DNA of 11,591 nucleotides from an uncultured Christensenellaceae bacterium (GCA_910588425.1 CAJUPM010000022.1:1-11591), one strand, 5' to 3'. Positions 1-6,669 are shown, numbered from the stretch's first letter. A program made the numbers and translations. The notes: a model not told the origin generated them from the letters alone.

Positions 1-794
1 CCGCTTCGCCGAACTCGCGTTCCCTTGGGCCGACGGCACGTACGCCGACCGGTTGCATTGATAATAATGCGCTCCGCCATCTGCAAATCCGCGCTCTCGT
101 CGGCATATACATGGCAGTTGCCCACGCCCGTCTCGATCACCGGAACCGTCGCATTGCTTACCACCGCCGCAATCAGCCCCGCGCCGCCCCTTGGGATCAG
201 CACATCCACCAGATCGTTCATGCGCATCATTTCATTTGCCGCTTCTCTGGAAGGATCGGCGATCATGCCAATGGCCTCTCTTGGAAGCCCCGCCGCCGCA
301 AGCGCCTCTTTCAGCACCCCGGCAATGGCCAGGTTAGAGCTCAGCGCATCGCTCCCGCCCTTTAACAGCGCCGCGTTGCCCGTCTTGATGCAGAGCGCCG
401 CCGCATCCGATGTTACGTTTGGCCGCGCCTCATAGATGATCCCGACAACCCCAAACGGCACTCTCCTTTTCTCTATCCGAATGCCACTCTGCGCCGTCCA
501 CTCTTCCAAAACCTCTCCCACCGGGTCTGGCAGTGCGATCACCTTGCGGATGCCTTCCGCCATGCCGGCAATCCGCTCTGGCGTCAGCGCCAGCCGATCC
601 ATCATGGCCTGGCTCGTCCCCCTTTGCCGGGCAGTCTCCAGATCCTGTGCGTTGGCAGCCAGAATCTCCTGCGTATGATCCAGCAGAGCCTGCGCCATTT
701 TCTCCAGCGCCGCGTTTTTCTGCTCTTCTTTTAAAATTCCCAGTATCTCGCTGGCCCGCTTTGCCTGCTCTGCCAGCATCCTAACCTGCTCCAT
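1..794 (-). CDS. proA: Gamma-glutamyl phosphate reductase (ProA), partial at left edge
   Basis: NADPH-dependent reduction of gamma-glutamyl phosphate to glutamate semialdehyde, the second step of cytoplasmic proline synthesis. About 264 codons are visible against a usual length near 415. Family motifs are clear: VVGIIYEARPNVTSDAAAL at about residues 116-134, then KTGNAALLKGGSDA, and VIETGVGNCHVYADESADL at about 219-237. The ATG at 794 is the first in frame after a stop and has GGCGGAG six bases upstream; an ATG five codons further in is less well placed. Homology continues to IIINA (residue 247) and then stops. The expected QRPSxCNA block with the catalytic cysteine should follow, but bases 1-53 read as an unrelated Arg-rich stretch of about 72% GC. 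This is either a chimeric or erroneous contig end or a disrupted gene. The gene has its own promoter overlapping the upstream BofC-like gene. proB is not in view. Confidence 0.93.
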   Translation of the reverse strand, partial: MEQVRMLAEQAKRASEILGILKEEQKNAALEKMAQALLDHTQEILAANAQDLETARQRGTSQAMMDRLALTPERIAGMAEGIRKVIALPDPVGEVLEEWTAQSGIRIEKRRVPFGVVGIIYEARPNVTSDAAALCIKTGNAALLKGGSDALSSNLAIAGVLKEALAAAGLPREAIGMIADPSREAANEMMRMNDLVDVLIPRGGAGLIAAVVSNATVPVIETGVGNCHVYADESADLQMAERIIINATGRRTCRRPKGTRVRRS

Positions 795-823
795 CTCCCG
801 CTCCGCCTTTGCTGTTTTCTATT

Positions 824-852
824 ATTATAGCGGAGCGGCGCGCCTATTTCAA
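824..852 (-). promoter_or_regulatory. Sigma-A promoter of proA
   Basis: On the minus strand TTGAAA (852-847) is followed by exactly 17 bases and then TATAAT (829-824). The -10 lies about 30 bases before the proA start. The -35 hexamer contains the TGA stop codon (851-849) of the upstream BofC-like gene, so proA can be transcribed independently of it. Confidence 0.85.
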
Positions 853-1412
853 TGCTGCTCCTGCCTAAAAACCTGGTAGGGAGCCAGAAAACTTTTGGCC
901 GCGTTTGCATCGGCAAAGACCTTTCCCGCCATCAGCGCCTCCCTATCCTCTGCCGACAGCTGCTCAGCCCGAATCGAAATGCGCTGTACCTCCTCAAAAT
1001 TCTCTTCAAATGCTGTGCACTGCTTGAGCACAACTTCCTCCCCCTCCAAATAAGCCAGAATGTGGCTGGGGCAGTAGCAGGGGTATTGCTTTTGCAGGAT
1101 TGCCTGATCGGGAGAGAACTTTTTTACCGCATAACCCGGGAACTCCTCCGTCAGCTGCTCCTGCGTCAGGCCAATGTAGCGGCGCGCATCTGCCTCCTGC
1201 TCCATATCGTGCCCGCAAAGGGCGTAGTGATAGCGCAGGGAAACTTCCGCGTGAAATGTGAGCGTCTCGCCGTCCGTTCCCGCCTCCTCCGCCAGCATGC
1301 CGGGTTGCCGCCTGGCGTATAAAAACCCCGTAACGGCAACTGCCAAAAAAAGCACCGCCGTAATCCATCTGCGCTGCCTGTATTTCCTTTTGTTCGTCTC
1401 TTTGTGCATCAT
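849..1412 (-). CDS. BofC-like membrane-anchored protein
   Basis: 187 residues. A basic N-terminus (KETNKRKYRQRR) is followed by one hydrophobic segment at about 16-33 and then an extracytoplasmic part. The C-terminal part from about 118 to 180 (ILAYLEGEEVVLKQ, then EVQRISIRAEQLSAEDREALMAG, then a FLAPY ending) resembles the BofC C-terminal domain as I remember it: a short beta region, an ID/LE helix, 'L..GI.V' and a terminal helix ending PY. BofC is a forespore protein that restrains SpoIVB signalling to pro-sigma-K processing in Bacillus; that role is not shown here. Four cysteines (66, 112, 114, 132) sit in the exported part. Two ATG codons open the gene (1412 and 1409); GGAGGGG precedes the first by about four bases. 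It lies 42 bases after the glutaredoxin-like gene and may be cotranscribed with it. The alternative is an unrelated Clostridia-specific membrane protein. Confidence 0.6.
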   Translation of the reverse strand: MMHKETNKRKYRQRRWITAVLFLAVAVTGFLYARRQPGMLAEEAGTDGETLTFHAEVSLRYHYALCGHDMEQEADARRYIGLTQEQLTEEFPGYAVKKFSPDQAILQKQYPCYCPSHILAYLEGEEVVLKQCTAFEENFEEVQRISIRAEQLSAEDREALMAGKVFADANAAKSFLAPYQVFRQEQH

Positions 1413-1414
1413 AA

Positions 1415-1442
1415 AACCCCTCCGGAATGATCCTTTGGGGTT
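1415..1442 (-). promoter_or_regulatory. Hairpin holding the ribosome binding site of the BofC-like gene
   Basis: On the minus strand AACCCC (1442-1437) can pair with GGGGTT (1420-1415). Inside, GGA (1433-1431) pairs with TCC (1426-1424) around a four-base loop, leaving a 3x3 internal loop. The whole GGAGGGG ribosome binding site lies in the 3' side and would be masked when the hairpin is folded. The stem is short, so a regulatory role is only possible. Confidence 0.35.
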
Positions 1443-1454
1443 AGTATGGCATTT

Positions 1455-1712
1455 TTAGTCTGCTTTATCCTGGTTTGCCTCTTCAAAAGCCCGGCGGATT
1501 TCCTTTTCCGTGCATGCGCCGTGAAAAACGCGCTTCTCGCCGATAAATCCGGCGGGCAGGAAATAGAAATCGTAGGGCTCGCTCTCTTTTGTATCGCTTC
1601 CAATCCGGCAGATATGCACTTCCGGATATTCTTTTTGCACTATTTGGATCAGTTTTTCTGCCTCCTCGCAATAGGGGCAGCCTTCCTCCATAATGACCGT
1701 TATCTCTTTCAT
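1455..1712 (-). CDS. Glutaredoxin/thioredoxin-fold protein with CPYC active site
   Basis: 85 residues, the size of a single small thioredoxin-fold domain. It starts with the usual first strand (KEITVIM), followed by the redox motif CPYC at residues 12-15 and the helix EEAEKLIQIVQKEYP. The Leu-Pro at about 52-53 (FYFLPAGFIG) is in the place of the conserved cis-proline, followed by a strand and a C-terminal helix (TEKEIRRAFEEA). The CPYC motif is typical of glutaredoxins, so a cytoplasmic thiol-disulfide reductase or deglutathionylase is likely; the natural substrate is unknown. AAGGGG lies about six bases before the ATG. It follows the yebC terminator and has no obvious promoter of its own, so it may depend on read-through. 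Extra cysteines are at 35 and 67. Confidence 0.8.
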   Translation of the reverse strand: MKEITVIMEEGCPYCEEAEKLIQIVQKEYPEVHICRIGSDTKESEPYDFYFLPAGFIGEKRVFHGACTEKEIRRAFEEANQDKAD

Positions 1713-1732
1713 AGCAGTCCCCTTGTTTCGGC

Positions 1733-1762
1733 AAAATAAAACCTGCCAAAGTTTGGCAGGTT
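1733..1762 (-). terminator. Intrinsic terminator after yebC
   Basis: A perfect 11-base inverted repeat (AACCTGCCAAA at 1740-1750 and its complement at 1752-1762) has one central base. On the minus strand it is followed by a T-rich tract (TTTTATTTT, complement of 1733-1740). It lies about 20 bases after the yebC stop and 21 bases before the glutaredoxin-like gene. Confidence 0.85.
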
Positions 1763-1783
1763 ATGTAAGGCCAAATTATTTTT

Positions 1784-2518
1784 CTACTCTTCATCCAGCT
1801 GGGCGTTGTGATAAACGTTTTGAACGTCGTCATTGTCCTCCAGCATATCCAGCATCGCTTCCACGCTCTCCTGCTGCTCCGCCGTCAGCTCGACGCTCGT
1901 CTGGGCAATTTTATCCATCTCTGCCGAGAGGAACGCATATCCCGCCGCCTCCAGCGCTTCGCGCACCTGGGAGAAATCCGCCGGATCCGTCAGAATCTCA
2001 TAAACGCCGTCTTCCGCGTTAAAATCTTCTGCGCCTGCATCCAGAGCCGTCATCATCAGCTCCTCTTCCGAAACGCCCTCGCTCTGCTCCACGGTAATCA
2101 CGCCCTTGGCGTCAAACATCCAGGCCACGCATCCTGTCGTCCCAAGAGAGCCGCCGTTTTTGGAAAGCGCGTGCCGGATTTCCGCCGCCGTCCGGTTCTT
2201 ATTGTCCGTCAAAACGTCAATAATCACCGCGACTCCGCCCACGCCATAACCTTCGTAAGTGATATTCTCATAGTTGATATTTCCAAGCTCGCCCGATGCC
2301 TTTTTAATGGCCCGATCGATGTTATCATTGGGCATGTTGTTTGCCTTTGCCTTCGCAATGGTATCGCGCAGTCTTGGGTTCATGCTCGGGTCCGGGCCGC
2401 CGCCTTCCTTCACGGCCACAGCAAGCTCGCGGACAATTTTCGTAAAAACCTTGCCCCTTGCCGCATCCGTCTTTTCCTTTTTGCGTTTGATCGTCGCCCA
2501 TTTGGAATGCCCTGACAT
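1784..2518 (-). CDS. yebC: YebC/PmpR family protein
   Basis: 244 residues, full length for the family. The N-terminal signature SGHSKWATIKRKK is intact, followed by AARGKVFTKIVRELAVAVKEGG, NMPNDNIDRAIKKA, YEGYGVGGVAVIIDVLTDNKNRTAAEIRHALSK and the GGSLGTTGCVAWMF block. The family was long annotated as DNA-binding transcription regulators; members have more recently been reported to act on the ribosome during translation of proline-rich stretches. Which applies here cannot be told from the sequence. I chose the ATG at 2518 because it opens the conserved MSGHSKW and lies nine bases after AGGTG. An in-frame GTG four codons earlier overlaps that ribosome binding site and is not credible. The gene has its own promoter and terminator, so it is largely monocistronic. 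Confidence 0.95.
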   Translation of the reverse strand: MSGHSKWATIKRKKEKTDAARGKVFTKIVRELAVAVKEGGGPDPSMNPRLRDTIAKAKANNMPNDNIDRAIKKASGELGNINYENITYEGYGVGGVAVIIDVLTDNKNRTAAEIRHALSKNGGSLGTTGCVAWMFDAKGVITVEQSEGVSEEELMMTALDAGAEDFNAEDGVYEILTDPADFSQVREALEAAGYAFLSAEMDKIAQTSVELTAEQQESVEAMLDMLEDNDDVQNVYHNAQLDEE

Positions 2519-2558
2519 AAATAAAAACACCTCAACTCTTTAAGAAATAATCCGATTT

Positions 2559-2587
2559 ATTTTATCACATCGCCATTCAGTTTTCAA
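2559..2587 (-). promoter_or_regulatory. Sigma-A promoter of yebC
   Basis: On the minus strand TTGAAA (2587-2582), 17 bases, then TAAAAT (2564-2559), about 40 bases before the yebC ATG. As at proA, the -35 hexamer contains the TGA stop (2586-2584) of the preceding gene, here yunB. Confidence 0.8.
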
Positions 2588-3231
2588 GGTGTCAGATCGA
2601 TAAAGCCTCTGGCTCCGTCCAGATTCGCATAAGACTGCGGCACTGTCCCGACGATAATCGCATCCGCGATGAGCACCTGGCTCTCGATATGCACGCTCTG
2701 GCTGGATCGGCCAACCACCAGCGCCATATCGCTTTTTAGTACCATGTAAATTTTGTAGCGCGTCTGGTTAATCCCCGCGGCGTAAAACTCAGTAAAATAC
2801 TCCGCACTCACGGCGCCCATAGGCAAAACGCCAATCCGGATATCCGGCCCCTTGCCGGAAAATAGCCGCGAGCCGATGGCGTTGCCCAGCGGAATGGGAA
2901 TTTTGTCCCGTTCCAGCTGCGCGATCTTCTCCTGCGCCAGTTCCACGCATTCATAGACAATCTGGTTCATCTCGGCCGCATCTGCACTCACCATCGCCAC
3001 TCTTCCCTGCTCATCCTTTTCTATTTTGAGCAAATCCCGGGCCGGATAGTGCCTTTGCAGAACCTCGCTGACAGATGTATTCATGATGGAAATTGCAATA
3101 TTGTTCAGCTGCGCCTCTCCCTGCACCAGCAGGTTTTCCCGCAGCCCCCAATCGAGATAGAAATATAAAGCCAGCAAAAACAACATCAGCGCGCCTAAAA
3201 TCAGCAAGCGCCTCGCTCTTTTCTTCTTCAT
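2584..3231 (-). CDS. yunB: Sporulation protein YunB
   Basis: 215 residues. A basic start (KKKRARR) leads into a single membrane segment at about 8-26 and an exported domain. The family block is clear at about 111-165: IPIPLGNAIGSRLFSGKGPDI, then IGVLPMGAVSAEYFTEFYAAGINQTRYKIYMVL, where the SAGINQTRH/Y-type motif is diagnostic. In Bacillus subtilis yunB is a sigma-E dependent gene needed for efficient sporulation; its biochemical role is unknown. The start ATG at 3231 follows a double purine-rich site (GGAGGGGAGGGG) very closely. It is divergent from the penicillin-binding protein gene across a 133-base spacer. I could not find a convincing sigma-A or sigma-E promoter for it in that spacer. 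Its presence implies a spore-forming host lineage. Confidence 0.9.
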   Translation of the reverse strand: MKKKRARRLLILGALMLFLLALYFYLDWGLRENLLVQGEAQLNNIAISIMNTSVSEVLQRHYPARDLLKIEKDEQGRVAMVSADAAEMNQIVYECVELAQEKIAQLERDKIPIPLGNAIGSRLFSGKGPDIRIGVLPMGAVSAEYFTEFYAAGINQTRYKIYMVLKSDMALVVGRSSQSVHIESQVLIADAIIVGTVPQSYANLDGARGFIDLTP

Positions 3232-3292
3232 ACCCCTCCCCTCCTGCCCGCCGTGCCAAGCTGGGCGCGATTGTAAATTTTCAGTATAATGT

Positions 3293-3322
3293 TTCGCCTT
3301 TCCTATCTATCTATGCTATAAT
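3293..3322 (+). promoter_or_regulatory. Likely promoter of the class A PBP gene
   Basis: TATAAT at 3317-3322 is preceded by TGC, giving an extended -10 element. A weak -35 candidate (TTCGCC, 3293-3298) stands 18 bases upstream. Two further perfect TATAAT boxes lie at 3285-3290 and 3331-3336 without a good -35. The gene's own AGGAGGA ribosome binding site is at 3354-3360. Confidence 0.6.
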
Positions 3323-3364
3323 ATGCTGTATATAATTCTAAGTTCTCTTAATTAGGAGGAATCC

Positions 3365-6300
3365 ATGAGCAAAGGAAAAAAATCTCCTGGCTTTTCCCAG
3401 AGCATATCCCGATTCTTTCAACATATCCAAAGCTGGTTCCGCGCTCTGTTTGCGAGGTGCAGTGATTTCTTCTCCTCGCTGTTCTCCCGCGGCAGGAAGC
3501 AATCCTCTGCTTCCAGGCCTGTTTCCAGCTCTTCTGCCGCCAAATCCGGCGCGCAGAAACCTGAAGACGGCGCAACTATCGTGTTCAACTCCAAGGAGCT
3601 GAAACAGGCCAGCCAAAAATCCCGCGCATCAGGCAGCAAAGCAAGCGGCCAAAAGGCCGCGCCGGCTTCTCTGTTTTGTCCGCGGAAGAAGAAACCCTCC
3701 TATGCGCTCGGCACCATCATCACAACGGCCAAAATTTTCGGCCTGGCGCTGCTCGTCTTTATGGCGGCGGGCATCGGCGCTGTTTTCGGCGTCGCCAATG
3801 CGTATCTGGGCACGACGCCTGATCTGGATTTGGAAGTGCTGGCAGATAACGCGCTGACTTCCTATATCTACGATGCCAACGGCAATCTCATTACCACCTA
3901 TTCCGGAACGGAAAACCGCGAATACGCCTCGCTGGACGAGATCCCTCTTCAGCTTCAGCAGGCCGTCATCGCCGTGGAAGATGTGCGCTTCTATCATCAT
4001 AACGGCATCGATCTCAAGCGCATTCTAAGCTCGTTTGTCGGCAATATGTCCAGCGCAAAGACGAGCGGCGGCTCCACCATCACCCAGCAGCTCATCAAGA
4101 ACCAGCTTCTCTCCTCCGAACGCTCCTATAAGCGTAAAATTCAGGAGGCAAACCTGGCCATTCAGCTGGAAAAGGAATATAGCAAAGACCAGATTCTGGA
4201 GGCCTATCTCAATACCATCCCCCTTGGCGGCACGATCTACGGCGTCAAAGTCGCCGCAAAGGACTATTTCGGCAAGGAGCTGAATGAACTCACGCTGCGC
4301 GAGTGCGCCTGCCTGGCCGGTATCACGCAGTATCCCTGGCTGTACAGCCCGCGCCGCGCCTACTATGTCTATAAAGATCCTACAAAGCTAAATGAGCGCA
4401 TCGAAACAGTGCTCAGGCGCATGTATACCGCCGGCTATATCTCCCTGGATGAGATGAACGAAGCGCTGAACGATGAGTTCACTGTGCTGGAAAAAAGCTC
4501 GGCCAATGAAATCTACGATATGCCGCATTTTGTAGAGTATGGCATTCACGATGTCGTAACACACTTGCTCAAAGCGCGCGGCTTGGAGGATACGCCGCAA
4601 AACCGATCTGCCGTTCAAAACGAGCTGCGCACCAAAGGCTACTCCATCTATCTGACGGTAGACCCAGATGTTCAGCACAAATTGCAGGATACCATCGCCA
4701 ATTATGATGGCTACTACCGCTTTTCTGCCAGCGACAGCATCATCAAGCAGCCCGGTCCCAATGGGACGACGATAGAAATTCGCCAGCCCCAGGCCGCGGC
4801 CGTCGTCATCGATCATAAAACCGGCCAAATCAAGGGCATGGTGGGCAGCCGGGATGTCCCGACGGCGCGCCTGCTCCAAAACCGCGCCTATCAAAGCCGC
4901 ATGCCCGTAGGCTCCTCTATTAAGCCCCTTGCCGTCTATGGCCCGGCATTTGAAAAAGGCCTCGGCCTTAGCAGCATGATCCCCAATATCAAGGCGCGCA
5001 TTCCCGGCTGGGGCACGGATGAGGGCTATCCTACCACCAGCCACGGCAAGAGCTATGGGCCAACGACCATTCGCAAAGGTATCACAAGCTCGCTCAATAT
5101 CGTCGCCGCACGCACTTTGGTAGAGCATGTCAGCGTCGATACTTCCTATGACTATCTGATGGCGCTGGGCATCAGCCCTGATACCATCAACAAAGACGGC
5201 ATCGGCCTGGCCCTTGGAACCAGCGGCATCTCCACTCTGGAAATGGCCGGCGCCTATTCCTGCATCGCCAACGGCGGCGAATACCGCGAGCCTATGGCGT
5301 TCACAAAAGTTGTAGATAAGAATGGGAATGTCATTTTAAATGCAGAAGATGTCCAGGAGGTACGCCAGGTGTTCAAGCCCTCCACCGCCTTTATGCTGGT
5401 GGATGCCCTGAAAAATGCCGTGCAGTCCGGAACGGGAACCAACGCCCGCATCAATGGCTTTACTGTTGCCGGGAAGACCGGCACCAACCACAGCAACCGC
5501 GGCATCGCCTTCTCCGGCATGACCGGCTACTATACCAGCTCGCTCTGGATCGGCCACGATGAATATAAAAAGATGCCCGGTCAGCAAGGCAGCAACGCCG
5601 CCATTCTATGGCAGCGGTATATGAAAGCCATTTTGGAAGGCAAAGAGGATCGGCCTATTTTAGAAGGCGATGCTTCGGATTACGGCGTCACGCGCTATAC
5701 CGTCTGCGGCGTCTCCGGATTAAAGTGCACCGATGCCTGCAGTGCCGATACCTTCCATCCCCCGGTAACGGATTACTTCGCCGCAGGCGATGCGCCAACT
5801 GAAGTCTGCAATATGCATGCCTCAGCCGCCAAGATATGTGCCGAAGGCAACTGCGCGCCCGGGCCATATTGCCCCGAAACCTCGATTCAGAGCGTCAGCG
5901 GCGTCGTTATCCCGGAGGATAGCCCGTATGCACAGCTCAGCGAAGAATCTCTTGCCGGGATCTTCCCCAACCTGGTTACCGGCGCTTCTTCCGACGATTC
6001 CCCGGATGCCGTCCCCACAGGCGAATGCCCGGTGCATACCGAGCAGTGGGCGCTGGAGCAATCCGGAATGCCCGCGGCGATCTCCGAGGCAAACGCCGCC
6101 ATCGAGGAAGCCGAGCTCTACTTATATACCGAAGGGCGCCTGAGTCAGGCGCAGAAAAACCGTCTGATCTCGCTGATTACCGCTGTGAGAAATGCGCTCA
6201 ATGCCAGCGAAGATACCAAATCTGTCGCGGCAATCCAGGCGGCGACGAACAATCTGCTGGCCGCGAAGCGCGAGATGCAGGCATCGTTTATCGAGCCGTC

Positions 6301-6379
6301 TCCCTCGCCTAGCCCATCCCCGTCTCCCTCGCCCAGCGTTTCGCCCTCGCCGGAGCCTTCTCCCTCGCCCAGTCCTTAG
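3365..6379 (+). CDS. Class A penicillin-binding protein (PBP1A type)
   Basis: Bifunctional peptidoglycan synthase, 1004 residues, longer than the 700-900 usual for the family. Order: a Ser/Lys/Arg-rich cytoplasmic region (about 1-115); a membrane segment (about 117-140); a GT51 glycosyltransferase (about 155-335) with catalytic Glu205 in the EDVRFYxHxGID motif, GGSTITQQLIKN (235-246) and RKIQEANLAIQLEKEYSKDQILEAYLN; then the penicillin-binding transpeptidase (about 430-760) with SSIK (nucleophile Ser517, Lys520), SLN (576-578) and KTGT (704-707). All catalytic motifs are intact. After it comes an extension with eight cysteines (781, 788, 792, 815, 825, 830, 836, 888), a helical stretch (about 903-975) and a Pro-Ser tail. 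AGGAGGA sits a few bases before the ATG. It is a single-gene unit with its own promoter and terminator. The cysteines suggest disulfide-stabilised extracellular folds; that is inference. Confidence 0.96.
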   Translation: MSKGKKSPGFSQSISRFFQHIQSWFRALFARCSDFFSSLFSRGRKQSSASRPVSSSSAAKSGAQKPEDGATIVFNSKELKQASQKSRASGSKASGQKAAPASLFCPRKKKPSYALGTIITTAKIFGLALLVFMAAGIGAVFGVANAYLGTTPDLDLEVLADNALTSYIYDANGNLITTYSGTENREYASLDEIPLQLQQAVIAVEDVRFYHHNGIDLKRILSSFVGNMSSAKTSGGSTITQQLIKNQLLSSERSYKRKIQEANLAIQLEKEYSKDQILEAYLNTIPLGGTIYGVKVAAKDYFGKELNELTLRECACLAGITQYPWLYSPRRAYYVYKDPTKLNERIETVLRRMYTAGYISLDEMNEALNDEFTVLEKSSANEIYDMPHFVEYGIHDVVTHLLKARGLEDTPQNRSAVQNELRTKGYSIYLTVDPDVQHKLQDTIANYDGYYRFSASDSIIKQPGPNGTTIEIRQPQAAAVVIDHKTGQIKGMVGSRDVPTARLLQNRAYQSRMPVGSSIKPLAVYGPAFEKGLGLSSMIPNIKARIPGWGTDEGYPTTSHGKSYGPTTIRKGITSSLNIVAARTLVEHVSVDTSYDYLMALGISPDTINKDGIGLALGTSGISTLEMAGAYSCIANGGEYREPMAFTKVVDKNGNVILNAEDVQEVRQVFKPSTAFMLVDALKNAVQSGTGTNARINGFTVAGKTGTNHSNRGIAFSGMTGYYTSSLWIGHDEYKKMPGQQGSNAAILWQRYMKAILEGKEDRPILEGDASDYGVTRYTVCGVSGLKCTDACSADTFHPPVTDYFAAGDAPTEVCNMHASAAKICAEGNCAPGPYCPETSIQSVSGVVIPEDSPYAQLSEESLAGIFPNLVTGASSDDSPDAVPTGECPVHTEQWALEQSGMPAAISEANAAIEEAELYLYTEGRLSQAQKNRLISLITAVRNALNASEDTKSVAAIQAATNNLLAAKREMQASFIEPSPSPSPSPSPSPSVSPSPEPSPSPSP
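6296..6376 (+). repeat. Pro-Ser repeat tail of the PBP
   Basis: The last 27 codons of the penicillin-binding protein encode an almost uninterrupted Pro-Ser dipeptide run with single Val and Glu interruptions (residues 978-1004). The DNA is a degenerate CCNTCN repeat with varying third bases. This argues for selection on the peptide rather than recent slippage. Such tails commonly act as flexible wall-spanning or low-complexity ends in Gram-positive surface proteins. Confidence 0.85.
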
Positions 6380-6396
6380 CCCTATCTAAACTTCAA

Positions 6397-6426
6397 AGCC
6401 GAAGGAAAATTTCCTTCGGCTTTTTT
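6397..6426 (+). terminator. Intrinsic terminator after the PBP gene
   Basis: A 12-base stem (AGCCGAAGGAAA at 6397-6408 with its complement at 6410-6421) is followed directly by six T. It lies 17 bases after the stop codon. Confidence 0.93.
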
Positions 6427-6463
6427 GTGTGCGCCAAGCATTTTGCTTTTTTCTTCGCCTGCA

Positions 6464-6492
6464 TTGCCTCGCCAGATGCCTTATGCTATAAT
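6464..6492 (+). promoter_or_regulatory. Promoter of the ABC-F leader and gene
   Basis: TTGCCT (6464-6469), a 17-base spacer, then TATAAT (6487-6492). The spacer ends in TGC, giving an extended -10. Transcription should start near 6498-6500, leaving about 170 nt of untranslated leader before the ABC-F ATG at 6670. Confidence 0.8.
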
Positions 6493-6494
6493 TA

Positions 6495-6524
6495 GGTCGG
6501 CTGTCTGCCCAAAAGCGGCCGGCC
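6495..6524 (+). promoter_or_regulatory. Possible 5'-end stem of the ABC-F leader RNA
   Basis: GGTCGGC (6495-6501) can pair with GCCGGCC (6518-6524) over seven positions, one of them a G-U, around a 16-base loop. It sits at or just downstream of the predicted transcription start and before the leader peptide ribosome binding site. If transcription starts inside the 5' arm the stem would be shortened. Part of the 3' arm is also a self-complementary GGCCGGCC. Confidence 0.4.
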
Positions 6525-6550
6525 AAATCTTTGAACGGAGGTTTCGGAAC

Positions 6551-6583
6551 ATGCGCCTGATTCTTACAGTTTACGGCAAATAG
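6551..6583 (+). CDS. Leader peptide MRLILTVYGK upstream of the ABC-F gene
   Basis: A ten-codon open reading frame with a strong GGAGG (6537-6541) nine bases before its ATG. It lies in the 5' leader of an Lsa-type resistance gene. Short upstream peptides whose translation is arrested by macrolides, lincosamides or pleuromutilins control several ribosome-protection and Erm genes. Peptides with an MRL core (ErmD, MsrA and MefA leaders) are known arrest sequences, and this one begins MRL. Its last two sense codons (GGC AAA) form one arm of a downstream RNA pairing. It ends in TAG 86 bases before the ABC-F start. Arrest itself is inferred, not shown. No other plausible coding role is visible for this ORF. 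Confidence 0.7.
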   Translation: MRLILTVYGK

Positions 6584-6660
6584 CAGCGGCATCAGGTGAG
6601 ATAGAATCCCCCTCTCCAATCACCGCAGTGCCGCGTTTGCCCCAAAAAGGCAAAGGAGGT
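6575..6660 (+). promoter_or_regulatory. Predicted attenuator switch before the ABC-F ribosome binding site
   Basis: Two exclusive folds share one strand. Fold 1: GGCAAA inside the leader ORF (6575-6580) pairs with TTTGCC (6636-6641). It is continued by GCGGCA (6586-6591) with TGCCGC (6629-6634) and GGTGA (6595-6599) with TCACC (6620-6624), 17 pairs with small internal loops. Fold 2: the same TTTGCC pairs with a second, identical GGCAAA (6649-6654). This makes a six-base hairpin that ends flush against the GGAGGT ribosome binding site (6655-6660). There is no T-run, so control of translation rather than transcription termination is suggested. Confidence 0.55.
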
Positions 6661-6669
6661 AATGCATTT

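Noticed and set aside
25..435. 136-codon plus-strand frame at the left edge
   Set aside because: It lies opposite proA, whose translation matches the family over the same bases.
1808..2515. 235-codon plus-strand frame opposite yebC
   Set aside because: The yebC product on the other strand is unmistakable, and this frame has a composition typical of an antisense shadow.
4388..5128. 246-codon open frame on the minus strand inside the PBP gene
   Set aside because: It is antisense to the conserved glycosyltransferase and transpeptidase, has no ribosome binding site and no recognisable motifs; it is a shadow of GC-rich coding sequence.
6296..6376. CCNTCN repeat as a CRISPR or satellite repeat
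   Set aside because: It is in frame, codes for Pro-Ser, and has no spacers or exact repeat unit.
1784..6379. Functional link between yebC and the Pro-Ser tail of the nearby PBP
   Set aside because: YebC-type factors are linked to runs of consecutive prolines, but here prolines alternate with serine, and the two genes are in separate transcription units.
6517..6524. GGCCGGCC palindrome as an operator
   Set aside because: At eight bases it is most simply part of a leader RNA stem or chance in GC-rich DNA; no second copy or repressor gene is nearby.
6584..6660. Intrinsic terminator in the ABC-F leader
   Set aside because: Neither predicted hairpin is followed by a T-run, so transcription termination is not supported.
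6628..6669. GTG upstream start that would extend the ABC-F protein by 14 residues
   Set aside because: The extension lies inside the leader structure and contains the ribosome binding site; the ATG at 6670 has GGAGGT at nine bases and starts the conserved domain.
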